From: Mangrovimicrobium sediminis
Lineage (GTDB): Bacteria > Pseudomonadota > Gammaproteobacteria > Pseudomonadales > Halieaceae
Assembly (NCBI RefSeq): GCF_004745945.1
Contig: NZ_SRLE01000007.1
Location: 310,001-374,000, forward strand
Length of the DNA stretch: 64,000 bases
Direction: 5' to 3'
Position 1 is the first letter of the stretch; the number at the start of each line of letters is the position of its first letter. The translations under genes were made by a program, and so were the position numbers. Positions 51,828 through 61,152 of this stretch are shown one piece after another. The notes below the pieces were generated by a model that saw only the letters and a list, made by a program, of their open reading frames with translations, was not told the origin of the DNA and did no database searches.

Positions 51828-52640
51828 TTACTGCCCACCCGCCGCGGTCTCCGCGTAGGCGATCAGCGCCGCGGTGACCGCCACGTTGAGCGACTCCACG
51901 CCGCGGCCCATGGGAATCGCCAGGCCGGCATCGGCCTGCGCCGCCACCTCCTTGCTCACCCCGCTGGTCTCATTGCCGAGCACGTAGATCGCGTGGGTCG
52001 CCGGCCGGTATCCGAACAGGTTGCGCCCGGCGTCGGCGCGCAGGGTGAGTACCTCGATCCCGGCCGCGCGGCACGCCGCCAGCGCCTCGGGCAGGTTCTG
52101 GCAGAACACCAGCGGAGCACGGTACAGCGTGCCGCTGCTGGCCTTGATCACCAGCGGGCCGAGGGCGGCGTTGCCGCGGCGCGACCAGAGCACGGCGTCG
52201 ATTTCACCGGCGGCTGCGCTGCGCAGGATCATGCCCAGGTTCTGCGGGTTGGTGATGCCGTCCAGGGCCAGGATGCGCTGGCGCGGCAGCGAGGGCAGGG
52301 CGGCGAGGTAGTCGTCCAACTGGCGGAACGCGGGACACAGGATGTCCAGCGCCACGCCCTGGTCCTGCTTGCCGTTTTTCGAGATGCGCGCCAGTGCCTC
52401 GCGCGCATGATAGCTGACCGGCACGCCGCGGGCCTGCGCCGTGGACAGCAGTTGTTCGATGATGCCGCCGCTGCGGTTGCTCTGCGCCAGGTGCAGGCGG
52501 TGGCAGTCGAGGCTGTCATCGGACAGCGCCTCGAGCGCGGGTTTGCGACCGTAGACGGTCAGCACCCGCTCGAAAAAGGCTTTTTTATCGGCATAACTGC
52601 CGTCGGGCTGGTCGGCATGTCTGCCGTCGGACTTGTTCAT
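51828..52640 (-). CDS. SPOUT (TrmH-family) RNA 2'-O-methyltransferase
   Basis: A 270-residue RNA ribose methyltransferase. The N-terminal substrate-binding domain has YGRKPALEALSD; the SPOUT catalytic domain has motif 1 NPQNLGMILRSAAA (Asn and Arg catalytic), motif 2 YVLGNETSGVSKEV and motif 3 IPMGRGVESLNVAVTAALIAYAE, which form the trefoil knot that binds SAM. The target nucleotide is not clear (tRNA or rRNA). The start was set at MNKSDG; the frame is open to 52712 but that is an unlikely extension. Confidence 0.92.
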   Translation of the reverse strand: MNKSDGRHADQPDGSYADKKAFFERVLTVYGRKPALEALSDDSLDCHRLHLAQSNRSGGIIEQLLSTAQARGVPVSYHAREALARISKNGKQDQGVALDILCPAFRQLDDYLAALPSLPRQRILALDGITNPQNLGMILRSAAAGEIDAVLWSRRGNAALGPLVIKASSGTLYRAPLVFCQNLPEALAACRAAGIEVLTLRADAGRNLFGYRPATHAIYVLGNETSGVSKEVAAQADAGLAIPMGRGVESLNVAVTAALIAYAETAAGGQ

Positions 52641-52742
52641 CGCCTGGCTGGTACCGGTACAATACGCGCGAATTCGCGGCGCTATGGTAACGTCCGGGCG
52701 CGGCGCGACCAAACCCTTTTACGATGGGGACGAACAGCGACG

Positions 52743-52961
52743 ATGGTGATTCTCTACGGCACCAGTGCCTGCCACCTGTGCGAGGAGGCCGAGGCCCTGT
52801 TGCTCGACCTGGGCGCAGCCTACCGCAAGGTGGATATCAGCGAAACGGATGAGTTGTTCCAGCGCTACGGCGTGCGCATTCCGGTGGTGCAGCGCGCTGA
52901 CGGCGAAGAACTGGGCTGGCCGTTCGATGCCGTGCGCCTGGCCTGGTTTGTCGGGCGCTAG
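52743..52961 (+). CDS. Glutaredoxin-like protein (DUF836 type)
   Basis: A 72-residue thioredoxin-fold protein: MVILYGTSACHLCEEAEALL with CHLC as the redox pair (residues 10-13) and the conserved cis-proline in VRIPVVQRADGEELGWPF. Length and ending match the small DUF836 glutaredoxin-like proteins. The start was set at the ATG 52743; the long upstream frame is shadow of the methyltransferase gene. Confidence 0.88.
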   Translation: MVILYGTSACHLCEEAEALLLDLGAAYRKVDISETDELFQRYGVRIPVVQRADGEELGWPFDAVRLAWFVGR

Positions 52962-52981
52962 CGCACGGCCTGGGTGAGGGC

Positions 52982-53416
52982 TCAGTCGCCGACGCGCACC
53001 GCCAGCACGTCGCAGGTGGCGCCGTGCAGCACACCGTTGGCGGTGGAGCCCATGAGCAGGGCCAGACCGTAGCGGCCGTGGCTGCCGACGACGATCAGGT
53101 CGGCGCCAATCTGCTCGGCCATGGCGTGAATTTCCACCTCTGGGCGACCGAGGACGACGTGCTGGTGGGTCGCCGAGATGCCGTTCTGCTCGGCGAAGCG
53201 GGTCAGTTGTTGTGTGGCCTGGGTCTGGATTTCCTCCTGCAGGCCGGAAAAATCCATGGGAATGTCGACGCCGTAGGCGAAGCTCAGGGGCTCGATGACG
53301 TGGATCACGTCGAGTTGGGCGCTGCCGCCATCGGCGATGGCCTGTGCCTTTTTCGCCACGATTTGCGATTCGTCACTGAGATCGACGGCAACCAGGATTT
53401 TCTTGTAATTGGACAT
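52982..53416 (-). CDS. Universal stress protein (UspA family)
   Basis: A 144-residue UspA-fold protein: ILVAVDLSDESQIVAKKAQAIA at the N-terminus and the ATP-binding glycine pattern LIVVGSHGRYGLALLMGSTANGVLHGA at about 108-134. Expected in the cytoplasm, expressed under stress or growth arrest. The single gene has its own promoter region in the 142 bp to the next gene; no operon. Confidence 0.93.
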   Translation of the reverse strand: MSNYKKILVAVDLSDESQIVAKKAQAIADGGSAQLDVIHVIEPLSFAYGVDIPMDFSGLQEEIQTQATQQLTRFAEQNGISATHQHVVLGRPEVEIHAMAEQIGADLIVVGSHGRYGLALLMGSTANGVLHGATCDVLAVRVGD

Positions 53417-53558
53417 TCCTCGGCACTCCCCCTTTGTTGTTCATATGCGATGTTGCGTGTGCGGTGTCGCGTGTATTTGGCCGTGTATTTATAGCATAGT
53501 ACAGCACCGCGGCAATCCCGCCCACAGCGACCCTTGACCTGGGTCAGGAACAAGTAGC

Positions 53559-53996
53559 TTGGCATACCTCTTCATCTTCGGCGCACTGGCGCTGGCAATC
53601 GCCCCCCTGGTGCATTTTATGCCCAGCAAGCGCCAGCGCCGCCTGGCCCGACTGCGCGAATATGCGGCGGTTCACGGACTTTTCGTCGAATTTCGCAATC
53701 TTCCCAGCCGTGGATTGGACAGCCGGCCGGATCAGGTGCTCTACTACGGCCGGCGCCTGAAGGCTTCGCGCGGCGCGCCGCGCAGCCGCCGCAGCTGGCA
53801 GCGCGGCGCCGCGGGCTGGGAGCCGCTGGGACACCGGGAAGGCCCCCCCGACGCGGCGACGCAGATGCCCGCGCAGGTACTGGCTATCGGTATCGACGAG
53901 GCCAGTTGCGGTGCCTACTGGCGCGAGGATGGCGAGGAGGCCGAGGTCGCCGCCATCGTCGCCGCAGTGGACGCCTGGCAGCGGGAAAAGGACTGA
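53559..53996 (+). CDS. Membrane-anchored hypothetical protein
   Basis: 145 residues from a TTG start. One N-terminal TM (AYLFIFGALALAIAPLVHFM), then a basic segment (RQRRLARLREYAAVHGLFVEFRNLP) and a charged soluble tail containing IDEASCGAYWREDGEEAEVAAIV. It looks like a single-pass inner-membrane protein with a cytosolic domain, upstream of topA. No family recognised; the start codon is uncertain. Confidence 0.65.
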   Translation: MAYLFIFGALALAIAPLVHFMPSKRQRRLARLREYAAVHGLFVEFRNLPSRGLDSRPDQVLYYGRRLKASRGAPRSRRSWQRGAAGWEPLGHREGPPDAATQMPAQVLAIGIDEASCGAYWREDGEEAEVAAIVAAVDAWQREKD

Positions 53997-54035
53997 GATC
54001 GCCCTGCGGCGAACCCCGCCTGACCTGATTTGCCC

Positions 54036-54064
54036 TTGACCGGGGCCACATCGGGACTTATATA
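54036..54064 (+). promoter_or_regulatory. Candidate sigma70 promoter of topA
   Basis: TTGACC (54036-54041), 17-bp spacer, TATATG (54059-54064). Transcription would begin near 54070, about 100 nt before the topA start codon. Confidence 0.6.
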
Positions 54065-54070
54065 TGCCAA

Positions 54071-54135
54071 CCTTCGAGCCGGTACCCCGACACCGGTCGC
54101 CTGAGACCGGCGCATTTCAACCGGTCGCTCGAAGG
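54071..54135 (+). promoter_or_regulatory. Structured leader of topA
   Basis: CCTTCGAGC (54071-54079) and GCTCGAAGG (54127-54135) are perfect inverted copies enclosing about 47 nt that themselves contain several CCGGT/ACCGG words able to form an inner hairpin. It begins where the predicted topA transcript begins, so the RNA 5' end would be highly folded. A cis-regulatory role is possible but not shown. Confidence 0.55.
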
Positions 54136-54170
54136 AAGTAAGTCCGGACACAACGTTACAGCAGGATGCA

Positions 54171-56822
54171 ATGGGTAAATCACTAGTCATCGTCGAGTCG
54201 CCCGCCAAGGCCAAGACCATCAACAAATATCTCGGCTCCGCCTTTGTCGTGAAGTCGAGCGTCGGCCATATCCGGGACCTGCCCACCGCAGGCAGTGGCA
54301 ACAAGACCGTGGACGCCAAGGAGCGTGCCGCGCAGGCCGCCATCACCCGCAAGATGGCCCCGGAAGAAAAGGCCGAGCACAAACGCAAGAAGGCTCGCGA
54401 GCAGCTTATCCGGCGCATGGGCATAGACCCCGAGCACGGCTGGGCGGCCAACTACCAGATCCTGCCGGGCAAGGAAAAGGTCGTCGACGAACTGAAGAAG
54501 CTGGCGGAGAAGGCCGACGCGGTCTATCTCGCCACCGACCTTGACCGCGAGGGGGAGGCCATCGCCTGGCACCTGCGCGAGGCGATCGGCGGCGACGAGT
54601 CGCGCTTCCAGCGCGTGGTGTTCAACGAGATCACCAAGAAGGCCATCACCGAGGCTTTCGACAGCCCCTCGCACCTGGATCACGACCGCGTCAACGCCCA
54701 GCAGGCGCGCCGCTTCCTCGACCGCGTGGTGGGTTACATGGTGTCGCCGCTGCTGTGGTCGAAGATCGCCCGCGGCCTATCCGCTGGCCGCGTGCAGTCG
54801 GTGGCGGTACGCCTGATCGTCGAGCGCGAGCGCGAGATCCACGCCTTCGTGCCGGAGGAGTACTGGGAGGTGCATGCCGACCTGGTCACCGGCGCCCGCG
54901 AGGAGGTGCGCTTCCAGGTGCGCCGCCAGCGCGGCGAGAACTTCCGCCCGGGCAACGAGGCTCAGGCCAGCGCGGCCACTGCGGAACTGGAGAAGCTGCC
55001 TTACGCGGTGAGCGCGCGCGAGGACAAGCCGACCCGCTCCAAGCCCCCGGCGCCGTTCATCACCTCGACGCTGCAGCAGGCGGCCAGCACTCGCCTGGGG
55101 TTCTCGGTAAAAAAGACCATGACCCTGGCGCAACGCCTGTACGAGGCGGGCTACATCACGTACATGCGTACCGACTCCACCAACCTGAGCGAGGAGGCGG
55201 TCGCCGCCTGCCGCGAGTACATCAAGAAGAACTTCCCGGCCAAATACCTGCCTGAAGCGCCCAATCGCTACAGCTCGAAGGAGGGCGCCCAGGAGGCGCA
55301 CGAGGCGATCCGTCCCTCGGACGTGAACGTGCCGCAGACCTCGCTGTCGGGCATGGAGCGCGACGCCGAGCGCCTCTACGAGCTGATCTGGCGCCAGTTT
55401 GTCGCCTGCCAGATGCCTGCCGCGGAATACACCTCGACCACGGTCACCGCCACCGCCGGTGACTACGAACTGCAGGCCAAGGGCCGCATCATCCGCTTCG
55501 ACGGCTACACCCGGGTGCAGCCGCCAGCGGGGCGCAGCAAGAGCGAGGACACCGTGCTGCCGGATATCAATACCGGCGACGCCCTGAGCCTGAAAAAGCT
55601 CGACCCGGTGCAGCATTTCACCAAGCCCTCGCCGCGCTACGGCGAGGCCAGCCTGGTGCGCGAGCTGGAGAAGCGCGGTATCGGCCGCCCGTCGACCTAT
55701 GCGTCGATCATCTCCACGATCCAGGACCGCGGCTACGTGCGCCTGGAAAACAAGCGTTTCTACGCGGAGAAAATGGGCGAGATCGTCACCGACCGCCTGC
55801 AGAAGAGCTTCACCGACCTGCTCGATTACGGCTTTACCGCCTCCATGGAGGAGCGCCTGGACGAGGTGGCCGAGGGCAAGCGTGACTGGCGCGACGTGCT
55901 GGACAGTTTCTACGTCGAGTTCAGCGGTTTATTGGAGAAGGCCGAGGAGCCGCAGCCCAACGGCATGCAGCCCAACGAGCCGACCATGACGGACATTCCC
56001 TGTGCCCAGTGCGGCCGGCCGATGCAGATTCGCACTGCCAGCACCGGCGTATTCCTGGGCTGCTCCGGCTACGCGCTGCCGCCCAAGGAGCGCTGCAAGC
56101 ACACGGTCAACCTGACCTCCGGCGACGAAGCGATTCGCGAGGACGCCGACGACGAGGCGGAATCGCGCCAGCTGCTGGAACGCCATCGCTGCCACAAGTG
56201 CGGCACGGCGATGGATTCCTACCTGATCGACGAGACGCGCAAGCTGCACGTGTGCGGCAACAACCCGGATTGCGACGGCTTCGAGGTGGAGACCGGTAAA
56301 TTCAAGATCAAGGGCTACGACGGCCCGGTGATCGAGTGCGACAAGTGCGGCGCCGAGATGCAGCTCAAGAACGGCCGCTTCGGCAAGTACTTCGGCTGCA
56401 CTTCCGAGACCTGCAAGAACACCCGCAAGCTGCTGCGCAACGGCGAGGCGGCACCGCCCAAGATGGATCCGGTGCCCATGCCGGAGCTGGCCTGCGCCAA
56501 GGTCGAGGACCATTACGTGCTGCGCGATGGCGCCGCCGGCCTGTTCCTCGCCGCCAGCCAGTTCCCGCGCAACCGTGAGACCCGCGCGCCGTTCATCGAC
56601 GAACTGCTGCCGCACAAGGCCGAGATCGACCCCAAGTACACGTTCCTGTTCTCCGCCCCGGTGGAGGACGACGACGGCAACCGCGTGCAGGTGCGCTACA
56701 GCCGCAAGACCAAGGAGCAGTACGTGATGACGGAAAAGGACGGCAAGGCCACGGGCTGGAAGGCGCACTACCGCAAGGGCCGCTGGGAGGTCGACCAGCC
56801 CGCGGCGAGCAAGAAGAAATAG
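54171..56822 (+). CDS. topA: DNA topoisomerase I
   Basis: Type IA topoisomerase that relaxes negative supercoils; 883 residues. The Toprim domain is at the N-terminus ([34 protein letters not shown]); the catalytic tyrosine is Y331 ([14 protein letters not shown]); the conserved [21 protein letters not shown] follows at about 500. The C-terminal part has three four-cysteine zinc-ribbon modules ([30 protein letters not shown]) and a lysine-rich end. The ATG start fits family length. It is followed by the DUF6586-like gene after 1 bp. Confidence 0.96.
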   Translation: MGKSLVIVESPAKAKTINKYLGSAFVVKSSVGHIRDLPTAGSGNKTVDAKERAAQAAITRKMAPEEKAEHKRKKAREQLIRRMGIDPEHGWAANYQILPGKEKVVDELKKLAEKADAVYLATDLDREGEAIAWHLREAIGGDESRFQRVVFNEITKKAITEAFDSPSHLDHDRVNAQQARRFLDRVVGYMVSPLLWSKIARGLSAGRVQSVAVRLIVEREREIHAFVPEEYWEVHADLVTGAREEVRFQVRRQRGENFRPGNEAQASAATAELEKLPYAVSAREDKPTRSKPPAPFITSTLQQAASTRLGFSVKKTMTLAQRLYEAGYITYMRTDSTNLSEEAVAACREYIKKNFPAKYLPEAPNRYSSKEGAQEAHEAIRPSDVNVPQTSLSGMERDAERLYELIWRQFVACQMPAAEYTSTTVTATAGDYELQAKGRIIRFDGYTRVQPPAGRSKSEDTVLPDINTGDALSLKKLDPVQHFTKPSPRYGEASLVRELEKRGIGRPSTYASIISTIQDRGYVRLENKRFYAEKMGEIVTDRLQKSFTDLLDYGFTASMEERLDEVAEGKRDWRDVLDSFYVEFSGLLEKAEEPQPNGMQPNEPTMTDIPCAQCGRPMQIRTASTGVFLGCSGYALPPKERCKHTVNLTSGDEAIREDADDEAESRQLLERHRCHKCGTAMDSYLIDETRKLHVCGNNPDCDGFEVETGKFKIKGYDGPVIECDKCGAEMQLKNGRFGKYFGCTSETCKNTRKLLRNGEAAPPKMDPVPMPELACAKVEDHYVLRDGAAGLFLAASQFPRNRETRAPFIDELLPHKAEIDPKYTFLFSAPVEDDDGNRVQVRYSRKTKEQYVMTEKDGKATGWKAHYRKGRWEVDQPAASKKK

Positions 56823-56823
56823 G

Positions 56824-57285
56824 ATGAGTAGCGCGCGGGCCCGCGCCAACCACCACCTGTACCTTGCGCGCACCCTGCTGCGCGGCTGGCAGCGCGAGGC
56901 GGACGAGGAGGCCGTGCCTGGCTCGATCCTCTCCCAGGCCTACCTGCCCGCCGTACGCGAGCACCTGGTGCTGGCCTACGGCTGGTTCCTGCTCGAGATC
57001 ACCCGCCCGGAACCGATGCCGGCACAGCCGCCGCGCTGTGTCGCGCAACTGCCGGCACTGCCGCAGGGCAAGAGCCTGCCGGGGGAGGCACGCGAGTTCG
57101 AGCAGCTGGAGCAGGGCGGCTGGCTCGCGGAACTGCTGGACACCGACGCCGCAACCACCGCGTCCCGAACTCCCGGTAATCTCGCCAGCACGCCGGCGTT
57201 CACCACCGCACGCGATGCCGGCGCCTGGGCCGATGCCTTACAGAAGGTGTTCGATCGCATGGGCGACGCCCTGGACGAATACTGA
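56824..57285 (+). CDS. DUF6586-like protein
   Basis: A 153-residue helical, cytosolic protein: NHHLYLARTLLRGWQREADE, then AYLPAVREHLVLAYGWFLLEITRPE. It resembles the hypothetical protein that follows topA in pseudomonads (family name DUF6586, from memory). It starts 1 bp after the topA stop, so it is surely co-transcribed. The function is unknown. Confidence 0.82.
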   Translation: MSSARARANHHLYLARTLLRGWQREADEEAVPGSILSQAYLPAVREHLVLAYGWFLLEITRPEPMPAQPPRCVAQLPALPQGKSLPGEAREFEQLEQGGWLAELLDTDAATTASRTPGNLASTPAFTTARDAGAWADALQKVFDRMGDALDEY

Positions 57286-57365
57286 CCCGCGCCGATCTGC
57301 CCTATCTACACCCGTCCGGGACTGATAGAATGATTTTGCAGTCACAGATATTCGAGGTTTGTTGA

Positions 57366-57623
57366 GTGTCCGAAGCCTTGTTGGAGATTGTTGACCTGGG
57401 TGATGGCGAGATCGTTCTGCAGCGCGCAGATGATGAGTCCGAGCCCCTGGTAACCATCCGGTTTTCCGAGCCGGCACAACACTACACAATGGACAGCTGC
57501 CTGGAAATCGCCAAGGTGATGTTCCAGGCTGGACTGGAGGCCGCAGCACTGCTGGCCGAGGAAGAGGAAACCCAGGCCAGTTCGGCCGAGTTCTATTCCG
57601 AGGCGCCCCGCACCCTGCATTGA
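57366..57623 (+). CDS. Small conserved protein upstream of lexA
   Basis: An 85-residue acidic cytosolic protein (EALLEIVDLGDGEIVLQRADDESEPLVTIRFSEPA, then SCLEIAKVMFQAGLEAAALLAEEEE) from a GTG start. A small gene of this type sits between the DUF6586 gene and lexA in pseudomonads, which supports it as real. No domain is recognised. Confidence 0.78.
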   Translation: MSEALLEIVDLGDGEIVLQRADDESEPLVTIRFSEPAQHYTMDSCLEIAKVMFQAGLEAAALLAEEEETQASSAEFYSEAPRTLH

Positions 57624-57752
57624 GGGTTTAGGGCCACAGCGTGACAAGCGGTAATTCTGGATGCCCTTCGCAGGGCGTCACGGGCGCGCAGCCGCCACTG
57701 TTTTTCCCGCCTTTTATTCAGAGAATCTTTATTAGCGACCTTTTCGGTTGGA

Positions 57753-57789
57753 CAGGCCAGTAATGCAGCCAACGCTGCAATATGGCCTG
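57753..57789. other. Two-step hairpin in the 57624-57913 gap
   Basis: CAGGCCA (57753-57759) pairs with TGGCCTG (57783-57789), and TGCAGC (57764-57769) pairs with GCTGCA (57774-57779), loop CAAC. It is in a 290-bp stretch between convergent genes with no gene I can support. It could be a terminator region for both genes or a small RNA; no T-run directly follows. Confidence 0.45.
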
Positions 57790-57913
57790 CAGGGCAGATT
57801 CGGCTCGCGCCAGGTGTTGGTGCCTCAACCCGGTCCGCTGCTCCATGGCGTCCACTGCTCGCAGCCTGTACAGACGGGGTCTCGAGTGGCGTGGCTGCCT
57901 GCTGTGCCGCTTG

Positions 57914-58519
57914 TTATACCCCCCGTCGCAAAACCCCCACGCTGAGGCCTTCGATGGCGAAAGCCTGTTCCCTGAGGTCCACGCGGATCGGCTCGTAGTC
58001 GGTATTTTCCGGCAGCAGCTCGACGATGTGCTTGCGGTTGCCGCGGTGCAGGCGCTTTACCGTTACCTCGTCTTCGATGCGCGCCACGATTACGTCGCCA
58101 TCATTGGCCACCGGCGTGCTGTGCACCGCGAGGAGATCGCCGTCGAAAATGCCGATGTCGATCATGCTGTCGCCGGTAACGCGCAGCAGGTAATCCGCCC
58201 GCGGCTTGAAGAATTCCGGCGGCAGGTCGCAGTATTCCTCGATGTTTTCCTCGGCCAGCACCGGGTTGCCCGCGGCCACGCGGCCGACAATGGGAATACC
58301 CGATACGCTCTCGGGCAGGCGGATGCCGCGCGAAGCGCCGGGAATGATCTCGATGGCGCCCTTGCGCGCCAGGGCCTTGAGGTGCTCCTCCGCCGCATTG
58401 GCGGACTTGAACCCCAGTTCACGGGCAATGTCCGCCCGCGTCGGCGGGTAGCCGGTCTGGTCGATGTGCTGCCGGATGAGGTCCAGTACCTGTTGCTGCC
58501 GCCCGGTGAGCTTTTCCAT
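57914..58519 (-). CDS. lexA: LexA repressor
   Basis: SOS-response repressor, 201 residues. The N-terminal winged HTH is at 1-65 ([28 protein letters not shown]). The cleavage site A83-G84 (GRVAAGNP), nucleophile S118 (GDSMIDIGI) and general-base K155 (TVKRL) align with E. coli A84-G85, S119 and K156. Cleavage is induced by RecA filaments. Two SOS boxes upstream imply strong autoregulation. The usual pseudomonad neighbour sulA is not found between this gene and topA. Confidence 0.97.
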   Translation of the reverse strand: MEKLTGRQQQVLDLIRQHIDQTGYPPTRADIARELGFKSANAAEEHLKALARKGAIEIIPGASRGIRLPESVSGIPIVGRVAAGNPVLAEENIEEYCDLPPEFFKPRADYLLRVTGDSMIDIGIFDGDLLAVHSTPVANDGDVIVARIEDEVTVKRLHRGNRKHIVELLPENTDYEPIRVDLREQAFAIEGLSVGVLRRGV

Positions 58520-58530
58520 GCATCCCCCTG

Positions 58531-58546
58531 CTGGATATTTATACAG
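58531..58546 (-). promoter_or_regulatory. SOS box 1 of lexA (near-consensus)
   Basis: On the plus strand CTGGATATTTATACAG; on the gene strand CTGTATAAATATCCAG, one mismatch to CTGT-N8-ACAG. It is 12 bp before the start codon. Confidence 0.8.
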
Positions 58547-58549
58547 ATG

Positions 58550-58565
58550 CTGTAAGTATATACAG
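58550..58565 (-). promoter_or_regulatory. SOS box 2 of lexA (consensus)
   Basis: On the gene strand CTGTATATACTTACAG, a full match to the CTGT-N8-ACAG consensus. The two boxes are 19 bp apart centre to centre, so LexA dimers could bind cooperatively. Confidence 0.92.
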
Positions 58566-58726
58566 GTAATGCGGGGCAGTACAACGCATCAGAAGTGGTC
58601 GCGCCGCAAAGTTTGCGCGGGTTTGGAGTAACCGGAAAGGAAAGAGTGTGTACGGGAACGCGAAGCCAGGAGGGGGAGCGGGCAAAATGCAAAGGCCAGC
58701 GGCGCAGCGGGCGCCGCGCCGATAGT

Positions 58727-59044
58727 CTAGAAGTCGTCGACCCCGTACATCGCGTCCGGCTCGACGAAGTTCAGCGGGTTGCTCCAGTCCTCCGGGTGCA
58801 TGGGCAGGTCCGGGTCGAGCATGTCCTCGTCGTCCAGCTCGAAGGGTGAGCGCCAGTCTTCGGGGGCGGCGGCCCGCTCCGGCATGAGTTCGCGCCAGGC
58901 CTCGAGGTCCAGCTCGGACACCTCACCGTCGAGGTACTGGATTTCGATCGCCAGTGACGTCGGGTCCCAGTCGACCACTTCGAACAGGGCGTCGGTCTGG
59001 GTATCCTTGTACCATGCGCCGGTAACCGGGCGGAGCATTTTCAT
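58727..59044 (-). CDS. DUF6763-like protein
   Basis: A 105-residue acidic cytosolic protein: MLRPVTGAWYKDTQTDALFEVVDWDPTSLAIEIQYLDGEVSELDLEAW at the N-terminus, followed by an acidic tail (FELDDEDMLDPDLPMHPEDWSNPLNFVEPD). The N-terminal half matches my recollection of DUF6763, an uncharacterised gammaproteobacterial family. The second methionine (MLRP) is an alternative start. Confidence 0.8.
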   Translation of the reverse strand: MKMLRPVTGAWYKDTQTDALFEVVDWDPTSLAIEIQYLDGEVSELDLEAWRELMPERAAAPEDWRSPFELDDEDMLDPDLPMHPEDWSNPLNFVEPDAMYGVDDF

Positions 59045-59344
59045 GGGGAACCTCGCTGCGGGTTTTTTGCGGGTCGAACCCCAACATAATCAGCGCGGCT
59101 GGCGCTGTCCATTATACGAAATCCGACTAAAACGCCGGCGTTAAATGCGTTTTCCATACGCTCAGTGACTTTGTGAAGCAAGTCAGGCAGTTGCGATGCT
59201 CGCCGGCGGTTGACTTGGGGCGCGACGCGCATTTATATATCCGCCCCGCAATAACCCCGCTGCCGGACATGAAAAAATTATCTAAAAAGCACTGCATTCA
59301 TCACCGGATACCACCCCTCCCGGCATCGCTCGACGGGGCTGCCG
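59045..59344. promoter_or_regulatory. Divergent intergenic region, DUF6763-like gene and mtnP
   Basis: 300 bp without a supported gene; a 63-codon minus-strand frame at 59041-59232 looks like non-coding shadow. It contains the probable mtnP promoter at 59210-59238. Confidence 0.5.
59210..59238 (+). promoter_or_regulatory. Candidate sigma70 promoter of mtnP
   Basis: TTGACT (59210-59215), 17-bp spacer, TTATAT (59233-59238), about 106 bp before the start codon. Confidence 0.6.
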
Positions 59345-60100
59345 ATGCCTAGTCTCGCAATTATCGGCGGCACCGGCCTCGACCAGCTGGACGGACTGGA
59401 GATTGTCGACCGCCACTGTGTGCAGACCCCCTACGGTGACCCGTCACGGGCGGTAGAGGAGGGCCGCATGGCGGGGCAGCAGGTGTTTTTCCTGCAGCGC
59501 CACGGCAGCCCCAGGGCGATTCCCCCGCACCTCATCAACTACCGCGCCAACCTCTGGGCGCTGCGCTCGCTGGGCGCGAGCCAGGTGATCGGCATCAACG
59601 CGGTGGGCGGCATCACCCCGGCGATGCTCACCGGTACCCTGGTCATCCCGGATCAGGTCATCGACTACACCTGGGGGCGCGAGCACACGGTGGACGTGGG
59701 CGAGGGCGGTAGCCTGCAGCATATCGATTTTACCGAGCCCTACAGCCTCGCCCTGCGCGCCGCCCTGCTGCGCGCGGCGCGCGACGCCGGGCTGGAGCAC
59801 GAGGCCGGGGGCGTGCACGGGGTGATGCAGGGGCCGCGCCTGGAAAGCGCGGCGGAAGTCCGTCGCCTGGCCCGGGACGGCTGCGACCTGGTGGGGATGA
59901 CCGGTATGCCCGAGGCTTCCCTGGCGCGGGAGCTGGGCCTGGATTACGCCAGCGTGTGCATGGTGGTAAACCCCGCCGCGGGATTGTCGGATGCGCCGAT
60001 CACCCTCGACTCGATGCGCGACGCCCTGGCCCGCGGTGCGGGCGCGGTGCGTGCACTGCTGCAGGCCTACATCGCAGCGGAGTCTCCATCCGCGGGTTGA
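59345..60100 (+). CDS. mtnP: S-methyl-5'-thioinosine phosphorylase
   Basis: Purine nucleoside phosphorylase-family enzyme, 251 residues. Motifs: SLAIIGGTGLDQLDGL with the phosphate-binding GGTG, phosphate-site RHG (FLQRHGSPRAIPPHLINYRANLWAL), NAVGGI, and the substrate segment LVGMTGMPEASLARELGLDYA. The GMTGMPE form, in place of GMT-L/N-PE, is typical of the methylthioinosine phosphorylases of pseudomonads that salvage methylthioadenosine after deamination. It converges with csiV: the two coding regions overlap at 60067-60100. Confidence 0.92.
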   Translation: MPSLAIIGGTGLDQLDGLEIVDRHCVQTPYGDPSRAVEEGRMAGQQVFFLQRHGSPRAIPPHLINYRANLWALRSLGASQVIGINAVGGITPAMLTGTLVIPDQVIDYTWGREHTVDVGEGGSLQHIDFTEPYSLALRAALLRAARDAGLEHEAGGVHGVMQGPRLESAAEVRRLARDGCDLVGMTGMPEASLARELGLDYASVCMVVNPAAGLSDAPITLDSMRDALARGAGAVRALLQAYIAAESPSAG

Positions 60101-61152
60101 TCGCCGCGTAATTCGGCGTCGATCTCCGCGCGCTCGGCGGCCAGCGCCTCCAGCGTCTCCTCGTCCAGCGGGGTCAGCTTGATGACCACGCCGAACAGCG
60201 GGTGATCGATGTAGTGCACCTCGTGGCTGCGCATGCGTCGCGACTGCTGCATGAGCACCGCGTGGCGCCAGGGGTAGGTGGGTGTCTCGAGGGCGGGGGC
60301 CGGCGTGTTGGGGTCTTCCGCCAGTGGTGTTTCGCGCCAGCCCAGGGTGGCGAAGCCGGGGGCTTCCTCCAGCCCGTATTCCGGATCCAGCACTTCCGGC
60401 TCGGGTTCGATCACCTCAATGGAGGCCGGCCCCAGCGGCGGCGCCGGCATCTGCCAGTCACCGGGCAGGTAGTAGCCCTTGGTGTTGAACCACAGGTTGG
60501 TGTCCAGGTGCAGGTAGCGCTCGACGAAAATAGTCACGCTGCCTTGCAGCTGCGGCCAGTTGCCCCGATCGCCGGAGAAGTCGAGCACGATGGGCAGGGT
60601 CTCGGCCTCGGCCAGCACGGGCTGGACCCAGGCCTGGTGAAACAGGGTGTAGAACTCGCCGCTGCGTTCCATGTAGGCCGCCTTGCCGAGGAACTCGCGC
60701 TGCTGCGCCGGGAGCACGACGAAAGGCATCGGCCGCGGCGGGGCCTCCTCCTCTTCGATGACCGGGGCCGGTGTTGCAATCTCCGCCACCGGCGCGGGGA
60801 TGTCGTTGGGGTCGGTCAGGTAGGGAATGTCCGGGGTGGTGTCCTGTTCGCCCTCCGCCTCGGGTTGCGGCGGTGGAAACAGGGTCAACAGGCCGCGATC
60901 ATCCAGCTCGCTCGATCCTTCATGGTTCTCGCGCGCTTCCCGCACTTTCTCCGGGTAGACCAGCAGGCGGTGCGCTGCGGGATACTCGAGCGACGGCGTC
61001 GCCGGCCACTGCTCGCTGCCCGGCGCGGCCAGGTTGGCGAACACGAACAGTTCCACCTTGTACCAGCGCGGGTTGTCCTGCGCCTGCGAAGAGGCGGGCC
61101 AGAGCAGTGCAAAAAGGGCGAGAAGGGAACAGGCTCGGTGCAACTGGGGCAT
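60067..61152 (-). CDS. csiV: CsiV-family peptidoglycan-binding protein
   Basis: A 361-residue exported protein: signal peptide HRACSLLALFALLWPASSQAQDN, then WYKVELFVFANLAAPGSEQWP, a repeat-like EPA/proline-rich middle and the C-terminal LMQQSRRMRSHEVHYIDHPLFGVVIKLTPLDEE. It matches the CsiV family, which binds peptidoglycan and the lytic-transglycosylase regulator in Vibrio; in other gammaproteobacteria its role is not clear. The start overlaps the mfd stop as TGATG. Overlaps the mtnP 3' end by 34 bp. Confidence 0.88.
   Translation of the reverse strand: MPQLHRACSLLALFALLWPASSQAQDNPRWYKVELFVFANLAAPGSEQWPATPSLEYPAAHRLLVYPEKVREARENHEGSSELDDRGLLTLFPPPQPEAEGEQDTTPDIPYLTDPNDIPAPVAEIATPAPVIEEEEAPPRPMPFVVLPAQQREFLGKAAYMERSGEFYTLFHQAWVQPVLAEAETLPIVLDFSGDRGNWPQLQGSVTIFVERYLHLDTNLWFNTKGYYLPGDWQMPAPPLGPASIEVIEPEPEVLDPEYGLEEAPGFATLGWRETPLAEDPNTPAPALETPTYPWRHAVLMQQSRRMRSHEVHYIDHPLFGVVIKLTPLDEETLEALAAERAEIDAELRGDQPADGDSAAM

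Noticed and set aside
57748-57945. 65-codon plus-strand frame upstream of lexA
   Set aside because: Overlaps lexA 3' end and the hairpin, no ribosome site, no conservation evidence.
59041-59232. 63-codon minus-strand frame before mtnP
   Set aside because: Covers the promoter region and the DUF6763-like start; no ribosome site.
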